In this document: positions 1-6,757 of the stretch, piece by piece
Numbering within the stretch: position 1 is the stretch's first letter
Layout of the letters: the number at the start of each line of letters is the position of its first letter
From: Planctomycetota bacterium
GTDB taxonomy: Bacteria > Planctomycetota > Planctomycetia > Pirellulales > S012-138
Assembly (NCBI GenBank): GCA_026982835.1
Contig: JALSGI010000820.1
Span: forward strand, 1 to 9,073
Reading direction: 5' to 3'
DNA: 9,073 bases
Translations under genes and position numbers: made by a program
The notes under the pieces: model-generated
Seen by the model: the letters and a program-made list of their open reading frames with translations, nothing else
Told to the model about the DNA's origin: nothing
Databases searched by the model: none

Positions 1-1
1 C

Positions 2-943
2 TTGTTGGGTTGTGCCGGGGTGTGCCTGGGCGTGGGAGCGGCCGGGTCGCTGGCGGCGATGTTCGCCTTGATGTTCGTGATGGGTTCGTTTGCCAGCATT
101 TACCATCCGGCCGGGCTGGCGCTGATCTCCCACAGCGTACCGGTCCACCTGCGCCCCCGGGCCCTGGGAGTGCACGGGGTGATGGGCTCGCTGGGCATTG
201 CCTTGGGCCCGCTGGTGGCCGGGGTGTTTTTGGCTTTTCTTCCCTGGCGGGGCTATTACGCCGTGCTGGCCGTGCCGGGAGTGCTGCTGGCCGTGGTGTT
301 TTTCTTGCGGCTGGACAACTCCCAGCACCGTTCCCCCCGACAGCAAACCTCTGCCAAGGCGGATTCCGGCCACTGGAAGGCCTTTGCCCTGCTGGTCTTT
401 TCCGGCTCGGTGGGCGGGGTGATCTATGCGGCGTATCTGAACTTCCTGCCCCGGTATTTCGATCCCCTGGCCGAGCAGGTGGGGTGGCTGGAGCGGGCTT
501 CGCTGCGCAACTTCGCCGCCTCGGGCGTGCTGGTGGTGGGAATGCTGGGCCAGTACCTGGCCGGGCGACTGGGGCGGGCCGGACGCCTGGAACGCCAGCT
601 AGCGGGCATCTTGCTGCTGTTGGTGCCGCTGCTACTGGCCATGGGTGTGGTGCCGGTCCTCTGGCGGCCCCTGGCCGCCGCGGCGGTGTCGCTGGTGCTG
701 TTCATGCAGCAGCCCATCTACAACAGTCTCATCGCCCAGTTCGTCCCGGCCCATCGACGCAGTTTCGGCTACGGAATCAGCAACACGCTCACCTTTGGGG
801 TGGGCTCGTTCGGGGCTACGCTTTCGGGGCTGATGCCCAACGACTGGGCCAACTTTCTGGCCCTGGCCCTGCTGGCCTTGCTCAGTGCGGCGGTGATGGG
901 GCTTTTGCTCCTGTGGCAGAACTGCCATCTCCAGGAGGGCTAG
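2..943 (+). CDS. MFS transporter, C-terminal part (5' end outside window)
   Basis: The reading frame is open from the window edge, so the apparent TTG at position 2 is not a trustworthy start. The 313 visible residues contain about ten hydrophobic helices, which fits roughly TM3 to TM12 of a 12-helix major facilitator protein. A hydrophilic loop near residues 104-122 (NSQHRSPRQQTSAKADSG) is the usual central loop between the two six-helix halves. The segment near residues 31-60 (SIYHPAGLALIS, then RPRALGVHG) resembles the sugar-phosphate/fosmidomycin-resistance-like MFS branch, but the substrate cannot be read from sequence. It would act in the inner membrane as a secondary transporter. The gene ends with TAG at 941-943; no clear terminator follows, and the next gene on the same strand has its own candidate promoter. 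The family call is fairly sure; the sub-family is a guess. Confidence 0.85.
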   Translation: MLGCAGVCLGVGAAGSLAAMFALMFVMGSFASIYHPAGLALISHSVPVHLRPRALGVHGVMGSLGIALGPLVAGVFLAFLPWRGYYAVLAVPGVLLAVVFFLRLDNSQHRSPRQQTSAKADSGHWKAFALLVFSGSVGGVIYAAYLNFLPRYFDPLAEQVGWLERASLRNFAASGVLVVGMLGQYLAGRLGRAGRLERQLAGILLLLVPLLLAMGVVPVLWRPLAAAAVSLVLFMQQPIYNSLIAQFVPAHRRSFGYGISNTLTFGVGSFGATLSGLMPNDWANFLALALLALLSAAVMGLLLLWQNCHLQEG

Positions 944-1020
944 CCGTGGGGGGAACGACGTCCCGATCGCGTGGGAAAAGGCCCCGCTCACGGCCAAGGG
1001 GGTGTTGAAAGCGAAAATAT

Positions 1021-1048
1021 TTTACACCTCCAAGGGGATAAGCATAAT
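1021..1048 (+). promoter_or_regulatory. Candidate sigma70-type promoter of the kinase-WD40 gene
   Basis: TTTACA at 1021-1026 matches five of six bases of the -35 consensus. CATAAT at 1043-1048 matches five of six bases of the -10 consensus. The spacer is 16 nt. This is the only AT-rich patch between the MFS stop and the kinase start, and it would place transcription start near 1055, giving a leader of about 50 nt. Planctomycete promoters are not well defined, so this is a match to the general bacterial consensus only. Confidence 0.45.
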
Positions 1049-1107
1049 AAAAACACGGCGCTGGAAGGGGATATGGTGAGAAGTTTCTTCTCCCGGAGCG
1101 ATGAGTG

Positions 1108-4100
1108 ATGTCTGAAAAAGAAACAGATCCGGAAGAAACGCTCCACGCCTCTCCCTCAAACTCGTCCGAACATGCTCGATCGGCAGAGACCTCCGAGGAT
1201 TCCCCGCTTGAGGAAGGAAGAGCACAAGGGGCATCTGCGGCGGAGGCCACTCAACCCCTTCTAGGAGGCAGTGCTCCCCCACCTACCCAGCCTGGGGAAC
1301 ATGGGCAGGAAGTTCGTCGAGTCGTGCCAAGGGGGCCTGACAAGCAGAGGGTGGGCAACTACGAGCTGCTGGAAAAGATCGCCGAAGGGGGCATGGGGGC
1401 CGTCTATCGTGCCCGGCACGTGAAGCTACAGCGCATCGTGGCCTTGAAGATGATCAAGGCCGGCGTGCTGGCCGGAGAGGATGAAATCCGCCGTTTTCTT
1501 GCCGAGGCCGAGGTGGTGGCCCAGTTGGATCATCCGGGCATTGTCCCTTTGTATGAAGTGGGCCAGTGGCAGCCGGAGGAGAGTGCTGCCAAGCTCCCTT
1601 TTCTGGCGATGGGTTTTGTGGAGGGGGAAAGTCTTGACCAGCGATTGCGCCAAGGTCCCCTTCAGCCGGAGGAGGCTGCCTGGATTACACTGCAGATGGC
1701 CGAAGCCATGCAATATGCCCACGACAAGGGCATCATCCACCGCGATTTGAAGCCCGCCAACGTCCTGTTGCAAAAAGAAGAGGAGCTGAGCCGGGTGTCC
1801 GACAGCGGTAAGGCCCTCGCGGAAACTTCCTCTCTTTTTGGACCGATGCCGTTTTCTCCCCGGATTACGGACTTCGGGCTGGCCAAGCGGCTGGACGCCG
1901 ACAGCCAGATGACCCGAACCGGCCAGGTGATGGGCACCCCCTCCTACATGCCACCGGAGCAAGCCCGAGGCGATCTCCCCCAGGTAGGCCCCCTTTCTGA
2001 TGTTTACTCGCTGGGGGCCACCTTGTACGCCTTGCTGGTGGGGCGCCCTCCCTTTCAAGCGGCCAACGTGCTGGAGACGCTCAAGCAGGTACTGGAGCAG
2101 GAGCCAATCTCGCCGCGAAGTTTGAATCCCGCGGTGAACAAGGACTTGGAGACCATCTGCCTGAAGTGCCTGGAAAAAGAACCCACAAAGCGGTACGGCT
2201 CGGCCCGGGAACTGGCCGAGGACCTGCGCCGTTTCTTGCAGGGCTATCCCATTGCGGCTCGCCCCGTCAGCAAAGCAGAACGCCTCTGGCGCTGGTGCCG
2301 TCGCAACCGCGCCCTGGCCGCCGTGGGGACTGCGGCCCTGGTGCTGTTGCTGACGCTGGCCGTGGGGGGGCCGCTGATGGCGGTCTATCAGGCCGAGCTG
2401 AAAAACCAGGCCCGACAGGCCGCCCAGGCCGAGCGGGAAGCCAAGCACCAGGCGGAGCAGGCCGCTGGGGCCGAAAAACGCGCCCGCCAGCAAGCCGTAG
2501 CCGAATCGCGGCGGGCTTTTCGCAACTACTACGCCGCCCAAATGAACCTTATCCAGCGCGACTGGCAACAAAGCCACATCGCCCCCCTGCTGCGGCGGCT
2601 GGAAGCCGTCCAGCCGGAGCGAACCGGAGGGGAAGACCTGCGGGGATTCGAGTGGTTCTACTGGCAGCGATTGTGCCGCAGCCATCTGCGGACCCTCGCC
2701 GGACATCGCGGCCCGCTGACCTGTGTGGCTTTCCGTCCCGATGGCAAATACCTCGCCGCGGCCGGTCACGACCGGACGATCCGGCTGTGGGACGTGGTGA
2801 CGGGAAAAGTGGTCCGCACCTTGCAAGGACACGCCGACGTTGTGACCGGCCTGGCCTTCAGTCCCGCAGGGGACCGCCTGGCTTCGGCCAGCCTGGACGA
2901 GACGATCAAGCTGTGGGACGTCGAAACCGGCCGGGAACTGCGCACCCTGAAGGGCCACCAAAGCGATGTGCTGTATGTGGCTTTCGCTCCCAAAGGAAAG
3001 CACCTGGCATCGACAAGCCTGGACGGGACGATCAAGCTGTGGGACGCCCAAAGCGGCCGGGAACTGCTCACCCTGCGGGGACACACCAGCGACGTCTGGA
3101 GCGTGGCTTTCGGGCCCAACGGCACCCGCTTGGCATCGGCTGGCGGGGACGAGACGGTCAAGGTATGGGACGTGGAATCGGGCCAGGTGTTGCTCAACCT
3201 GCGGGGACATACCAGCGACGTCTGGAGCGTGGCTTTCGGGCCCGATGGGCGGCGATTGGCTTCGGCAAGCTGGGATGGCACGGTTGTCCTCTGGGACGCC
3301 GCAACGGGAAAAAAACTCCTTGCTCTGCGAGGACACACAGCCGAAGTGAGGAGCGTGGCCTTCAGCCCCGATGGACGCCGCCTGGTCTCCGCGGGACGGG
3401 ATCGGACGGTAAGAGTGTGGGAGGTGGAATCGGGCCGGGAGCTGCTGGTGCTGCGCGGTCACACCGACGAGGTGGCCCGGGCCGTGTTCAGCCCGGACGG
3501 AACCCGATTGGCCACGGCAAGTTTCGACGGCACGGTGAAACTCTGGGATGCGACTCAAGATCCCAAGCGGCTCGTCTTGCAGGGACATACCGACGCGGTC
3601 ACCTGTGTGGCTTTCCATCCCCGGGGGCGCTACCTGGCTTCGGCCAGTCAGGATCGCTCGGTGCGAGTGTGGGACCTGCTCACGGCACGGCAGCGGCACG
3701 TTTTGGGCGATCATCCCAGCTATGTATATGCCGTGGCTTTCAGTCCCCAGGGAGAGCTGCTCGCCTCGGGAAGTTGGCTCCGAACCGTGCGTTTGTGGGA
3801 GGTGGCTACGGGGGCTCAAAGGATGGTGATGCAGGGACGGGGGAACGTGATCTCCTCGCTGGCATTCACTCCTGATGGACGCCGCTTGGCTACTGCCGGA
3901 GGGGAGTTTTTGCCCCGGGGAGGGGAATTGAACGTATGGGACGTAGAGACCGGCAAGAACCGGAAAGCATTCTTTGGCCGGACCGATTTTCTCACTTCCG
4001 TGGCCTTCAGTCCCGATGGACGCCGACTGGCCCTGGCGGGTTGGAACCGGGTGGTACAGCTCTGGGATGCGGCCACGGGGGAGAAGCTGCTGGAGGTCAA

Positions 4101-4635
4101 GGGGCATGCGGGCCACGTGTATAGCATCGCCTTCAGTCCCAATGGCTCCCGGCTGGTCACGGCCAGCGAAGACGGAACGGTGCGAGTGTGGGACGCAGCC
4201 ACGGGCAGAGAACAGTTGCGTCTCACCGGGCATCAGGGAGCGGTCCACAGTGTGTGTTTTAGTCCCGATGGACGCCGACTGGTTTCGGCAGGAGAGGATG
4301 CGACCATCAGGGTCTGGGACGCGACAGCCGGACACGAGCTGCTCACCCTGAGAGGTCATCAGCGCAAGGTTTTTTGTGTAACCTTCAGCCCTGACGGAAC
4401 CCGCTTGGCTTCCGCAGGCGAAGACCGAACTGTGCAGGTGTGGGATGCCCGCTCCTGGACGCCCAAACGCCGCGTGCAGTTCGAGGCCTTGGGCCTGGTC
4501 CGATTCCTCCTTCAAATCAGAAAGTTGCCCCCCCATGAGGCCATGGCGTGGCTGAAACGCGATTCCACGCACTCCCAGGAGGTTCTCCAGGAAGCTTTGC
4601 GATTGATCCGGCCGGAAAACCGACGGCCCCCGTAG
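1108..4635 (+). CDS. Membrane-anchored Ser/Thr protein kinase with 14 WD40 repeats
   Basis: Numbered from ATG 1108 (1175 aa). A polar Ser/Pro/Glu-rich leader (1-83) precedes a Hanks-type kinase domain (about 84-380). Visible kinase features are the glycine loop EGGMG (93-97), the ATP lysine K114, the likely helix-C glutamate E133, HRDLKPAN with catalytic D213, DFG D255, and GTPSYMPPE closing the activation segment (276-284). All catalytic residues are present, so it should be active. One transmembrane helix (about 402-427) follows, then an Ala/Gln/Glu coiled coil (430-470), the linker DLRGFEWFYW, fourteen WD40 repeats (526-1119) and a short helical tail. The kinase faces the cytoplasm; which side the propellers face depends on that single helix and suggests an extracytoplasmic sensor. 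GTG at 1105 and ATG at 1108 are both in frame; ATG is chosen, with GGAG 9 nt upstream at 1095-1098. A ~23-residue insertion separates HRDLKPAN from DFG. Target unknown. Confidence 0.93.
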   Translation: MSEKETDPEETLHASPSNSSEHARSAETSEDSPLEEGRAQGASAAEATQPLLGGSAPPPTQPGEHGQEVRRVVPRGPDKQRVGNYELLEKIAEGGMGAVYRARHVKLQRIVALKMIKAGVLAGEDEIRRFLAEAEVVAQLDHPGIVPLYEVGQWQPEESAAKLPFLAMGFVEGESLDQRLRQGPLQPEEAAWITLQMAEAMQYAHDKGIIHRDLKPANVLLQKEEELSRVSDSGKALAETSSLFGPMPFSPRITDFGLAKRLDADSQMTRTGQVMGTPSYMPPEQARGDLPQVGPLSDVYSLGATLYALLVGRPPFQAANVLETLKQVLEQEPISPRSLNPAVNKDLETICLKCLEKEPTKRYGSARELAEDLRRFLQGYPIAARPVSKAERLWRWCRRNRALAAVGTAALVLLLTLAVGGPLMAVYQAELKNQARQAAQAEREAKHQAEQAAGAEKRARQQAVAESRRAFRNYYAAQMNLIQRDWQQSHIAPLLRRLEAVQPERTGGEDLRGFEWFYWQRLCRSHLRTLAGHRGPLTCVAFRPDGKYLAAAGHDRTIRLWDVVTGKVVRTLQGHADVVTGLAFSPAGDRLASASLDETIKLWDVETGRELRTLKGHQSDVLYVAFAPKGKHLASTSLDGTIKLWDAQSGRELLTLRGHTSDVWSVAFGPNGTRLASAGGDETVKVWDVESGQVLLNLRGHTSDVWSVAFGPDGRRLASASWDGTVVLWDAATGKKLLALRGHTAEVRSVAFSPDGRRLVSAGRDRTVRVWEVESGRELLVLRGHTDEVARAVFSPDGTRLATASFDGTVKLWDATQDPKRLVLQGHTDAVTCVAFHPRGRYLASASQDRSVRVWDLLTARQRHVLGDHPSYVYAVAFSPQGELLASGSWLRTVRLWEVATGAQRMVMQGRGNVISSLAFTPDGRRLATAGGEFLPRGGELNVWDVETGKNRKAFFGRTDFLTSVAFSPDGRRLALAGWNRVVQLWDAATGEKLLEVKGHAGHVYSIAFSPNGSRLVTASEDGTVRVWDAATGREQLRLTGHQGAVHSVCFSPDGRRLVSAGEDATIRVWDATAGHELLTLRGHQRKVFCVTFSPDGTRLASAGEDRTVQVWDARSWTPKRRVQFEALGLVRFLLQIRKLPPHEAMAWLKRDSTHSQEVLQEALRLIRPENRRPP
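2683..4464 (+). repeat. Fourteen WD40 repeat units within the kinase gene
   Basis: Units of about 42 codons share the pattern GH...V.SVAFSPDG.RLASAS.D.T+.+WD. Counted by their GH and WD positions there are fourteen, consistent with two seven-bladed propellers at residues 526-821 and 822-1119, 296 and 298 residues long. Units 9 to 11 are the most diverged. Unit 9 reads GDH where others read GH, units 10 and 11 have GR instead, and unit 10 carries a short insertion (GGEFLPRGGE). The propellers would serve as a binding platform; the partner is not indicated. Confidence 0.9.
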
Positions 4636-4653
4636 CTGCTACAAAAGGCCGCA

Positions 4654-6261
4654 TCAGCGTACCGGTAGGGGCGGCAACTGTTCCTGCACCCACTTTTTCA
4701 GCGGCTCGTTGGGCCGGGATAGCTCCAGCTCCTTGCCGGTGATCCGGCCAACTGCCTGGCGAATCTGCCGATCCTTAAGCAACCCATGCTCCGCCAGGTA
4801 CTTCACCACCGCTACTTTCTCAATAACAGAAACTTGCTCGTTGTGGAAAAGCTGCTCCAGGTACTCAGGGACCTGTTCGGGGGCCAGGCCCGGATGATCA
4901 CGAAGTGGGAAATGGCGTTTGAATTGAACCACGGTTTCCAGCCCCATTTCCCGCAACAGGTTGGTCCCTTGTCTTTTCATGGCCAGGTACTGCGAGGTGG
5001 TCACTTTCCGGGAACTCCAGACGGGGCGATCGTCACCCAGAGCGAACATCTGACACTGGAACTCCAGCTCCATGCGATTCCCTCGCTGTTTACGTGCCAC
5101 ACGCAAAACGAGGGCGACATCGACGTTTGCTTTTCGGGCTGCCGCGAACAGCTCCTCCAGGGTCTTCTGTTCTCTCACGTAGGCCACCCAGAGCGTGTTG
5201 CCGGGACCCACGTCGAACTGGTTGACGAGGTCGATAAGAATTCCGGCCAGCTCCACCATGGAAAACGCGCCCAGCAGACGCCGCCCTTGTTCGCCCTCGA
5301 GGGTAAAGCCTTTCTGGGGCACAACACCCACGGCAATCCGTGGCATCAACAGGGCAGGACGCCGGGAAGCACTACACCATTTGGCGGCCGATTTCACTCG
5401 GGCACTTTCTTCCAACAAGTACGCTGCCCAGGCGTACTGCCATGCCTCTGCGGGATACCCTCGAAAAACCAAATAGACTGCCTTGCCCCAGAGGGTCTCT
5501 GGCGCCTGGCTGGGGATGCTCAGACCGGGCAGTCCTCCTGGGGAAGGGAGCTGCCTGGAAGGGTGGTCTTGGGGTTCTGGTTTTTGTTCCGGTTCCTGCT
5601 TGGGCTTTTCCTTAAGGGAGGACAGGCCCTTGGGTTCGGGAATCAACGACGGATTGCGTCCAGCAACTACAGGCGGAATGTGGCCACCGCCGATCCTTCC
5701 AAGATCCGCAGGGGATAGCTTCCCGAAGCCGTCTGTGATCCAGACTGGAACCGGGTCCTCGGAGTACTGGACCGGGGCAGGCCCAACAAGGGTGATGACG
5801 ATGAGATTCATCAACTGGACGAACACAGCGATGCCAAACGGGATGCCCAGCTCATACAAGGCCACGCGGCGGCCCTCCTGGCGATGACACAGGGCGTTAT
5901 AGAGTTTCCCACATGCCCATGAACCCAAAAACACCAGGGCCAGTCCCAACACGAACAAGCCCAGGCTGATGGTCCAGGCCACCGTCGGGCCGCCGGGGTT
6001 CAGCCACGAGGGTTTCTCCTGCCCCGAAGAACTCCAACGCAACGCTAGCAACGCCGCACCGACCAGGCATGCTCCGCAGAGCACCACCACCGCTCGTCCC
6101 AGCAGCCATGCTTTCAAGGCCGGGCCCGCAGGGGGAATGTCTCCGATTCTGCGCCAGCCGTAGAAAAACAGGGCCGGAACAACTACCAGTCCGGCGATGA
6201 CCACCGCTCCCACAACGCCCACATAGTAGGCCAAGGTGTGAACCAGGGCAGCCAGCAGCAT
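4654..6261 (-). CDS. Uncharacterised four-helix membrane protein with soluble C-terminal domain
   Basis: Not recognised as a named family. Numbered from ATG at 6261 (535 aa), four hydrophobic segments lie at about 2-36, 54-75, 93-119 and 137-161. A low-complexity Pro/Lys/Glu linker follows (about 205-247, including KEKPKQEPEQKPEPQ), then a soluble alpha/beta domain (about 255-535). That domain contains alternating hydrophobic strands around VDVALVLRVARKQRG and MELEFQCQMFALGDDRPVW, and ends in charged helices. A GTG at 6306 would add 15 residues. ATG 6261 is preferred because AAAGGGGG lies 5 nt upstream on the coding strand and the protein then begins directly with a membrane helix. The stop lies 18 nt from the stop of the convergent kinase gene, so the 3' ends of the two transcripts probably overlap. 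The gene is real by its length and clean membrane/linker/domain layout. Function is unknown. Confidence 0.8.
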   Translation of the reverse strand: MLLAALVHTLAYYVGVVGAVVIAGLVVVPALFFYGWRRIGDIPPAGPALKAWLLGRAVVVLCGACLVGAALLALRWSSSGQEKPSWLNPGGPTVAWTISLGLFVLGLALVFLGSWACGKLYNALCHRQEGRRVALYELGIPFGIAVFVQLMNLIVITLVGPAPVQYSEDPVPVWITDGFGKLSPADLGRIGGGHIPPVVAGRNPSLIPEPKGLSSLKEKPKQEPEQKPEPQDHPSRQLPSPGGLPGLSIPSQAPETLWGKAVYLVFRGYPAEAWQYAWAAYLLEESARVKSAAKWCSASRRPALLMPRIAVGVVPQKGFTLEGEQGRRLLGAFSMVELAGILIDLVNQFDVGPGNTLWVAYVREQKTLEELFAAARKANVDVALVLRVARKQRGNRMELEFQCQMFALGDDRPVWSSRKVTTSQYLAMKRQGTNLLREMGLETVVQFKRHFPLRDHPGLAPEQVPEYLEQLFHNEQVSVIEKVAVVKYLAEHGLLKDRQIRQAVGRITGKELELSRPNEPLKKWVQEQLPPLPVR

Positions 6262-6424
6262 GGTTACCCCCTTTCCCCCAGGAAGACTCAACGAATCGGG
6301 CAGCACGTTCCCCCGAGCTGTAATTGAGATCCTTTTCCGGTCCTTTGATCGTTTTCCTCAACTGGCCTGTTCCCTGCCACCGTCCCCCGGTTCAAGGCCC
6401 GGAAATCCAAGTTCCCGTGAACTT

Positions 6425-6441
6425 TGCCCAAAATGTGGGCA
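6425..6441. repeat. Inverted repeat TGCCCA / TGGGCA
   Basis: TGCCCA (6425-6430) and TGGGCA (6436-6441) are perfect inverted copies separated by AAATG. It lies in the divergent intergenic region, about 165 nt from the leftward start. No T-run follows on either strand, so it is not a standard terminator. A protein-binding dyad is possible; so is chance. Confidence 0.3.
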
Positions 6442-6576
6442 GGCGGCAAACAGGCATATTCCAGCTTATCTTAATCCCATCAGGGATGCTACCAGGAGTT
6501 GCACTGGGTGACTATCCAAACAACCAGGCGGCGTAACTTCCCGGTGATGGCACTGCTGCCAGGAGGGCAATCCGGG

Positions 6577-6605
6577 TTGTTCCCACCGGAGGCGGTGGCT
6601 ATATT
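6577..6605 (+). promoter_or_regulatory. Candidate promoter of the secretin-like gene
   Basis: TATATT at 6600-6605 matches five of six bases of the -10 consensus and stands out in a GC-rich stretch. A weaker -35 candidate, TTGTTC at 6577-6582, lies at an ideal 17-nt spacing. Transcription would start near 6612, leaving a leader of about 145 nt that includes the hairpin at 6633-6673. The -35 is poor, so this is tentative. Confidence 0.35.
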
Positions 6606-6632
6606 CCCGCCGCTTTTTGTCGGGGGTGGGTT

Positions 6633-6673
6633 GTTGGGCTCCTCCCCGCTCCCCTGCCGCCGGGGTGCCCAAC
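6633..6673 (+). promoter_or_regulatory. Two-tier hairpin in the leader of the secretin-like gene
   Basis: GTTGGGC (6633-6639) pairs perfectly with GCCCAAC (6667-6673). Inside it CCCCG (6644-6648) pairs with CGGGG (6661-6665), leaving an asymmetric internal loop and a 12-nt apical loop. The structure sits between the candidate promoter and the ribosome binding site at 6744-6748. It could fold in the mRNA leader, but no T-run follows, so simple intrinsic termination is not supported. Confidence 0.4.
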
Positions 6674-6743
6674 CCTACTGGCCACCCCGCCACGGACGGC
6701 ATTGCCCGCAGCGGCTTGTCCGCAGCAGGCGGCCCCTTTTGCC

Positions 6744-6748
6744 GGAGG
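6744..6748 (+). promoter_or_regulatory. Ribosome binding site GGAGG deciding the start at 6758
   Basis: GGAGG ends 9 nt before ATG 6758, a strong Shine-Dalgarno match at good spacing. It decides against the longer frame that opens at 6617, whose extra 47 residues are rich in Pro and Gly and would bury a clear signal peptide. Confidence 0.75.
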
Positions 6749-6757
6749 AACCTTTTC

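Larger units (their letters stand above)
6262..6757. other. Divergent intergenic region (about 500 nt) with no gene
   Basis: This region separates the leftward membrane-protein gene from the rightward secretin-like gene. Open frames here are short, overlap on both strands and have no supporting features. It holds a perfect 6-bp inverted repeat at 6425-6441, a promoter candidate at 6577-6605 and a leader hairpin at 6633-6673. I saw no convincing promoter for the leftward gene. The half next to the secretin-like gene is very rich in G and C runs. Confidence 0.7.

Noticed and set aside
2166..3875. A 569-codon frame on the + strand overlapping the kinase gene
   Set aside because: It is out of frame with the kinase, rich in Arg, Pro and Gly, and periodic at 42 codons, so it only reflects the WD40 repeats below it.
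1426..4572. A 1048-codon open frame antisense to the kinase-WD40 gene
   Set aside because: It lies wholly inside a gene whose kinase and WD40 motifs are beyond doubt. Its long openness follows from the strong codon bias and repeats of the sense strand. Its translation has no domain pattern, being a shadow of the WD40 repeats.
4636..4653. Bidirectional terminator between the convergent genes
   Set aside because: The gap is only 18 nt and contains no inverted repeat; any terminator must lie inside one of the coding regions.
4786..5718. A 310-codon + strand frame opposite the membrane-protein gene
   Set aside because: The opposite strand shows four clean membrane helices, a linker and a domain. 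This frame has no ribosome site or family pattern.
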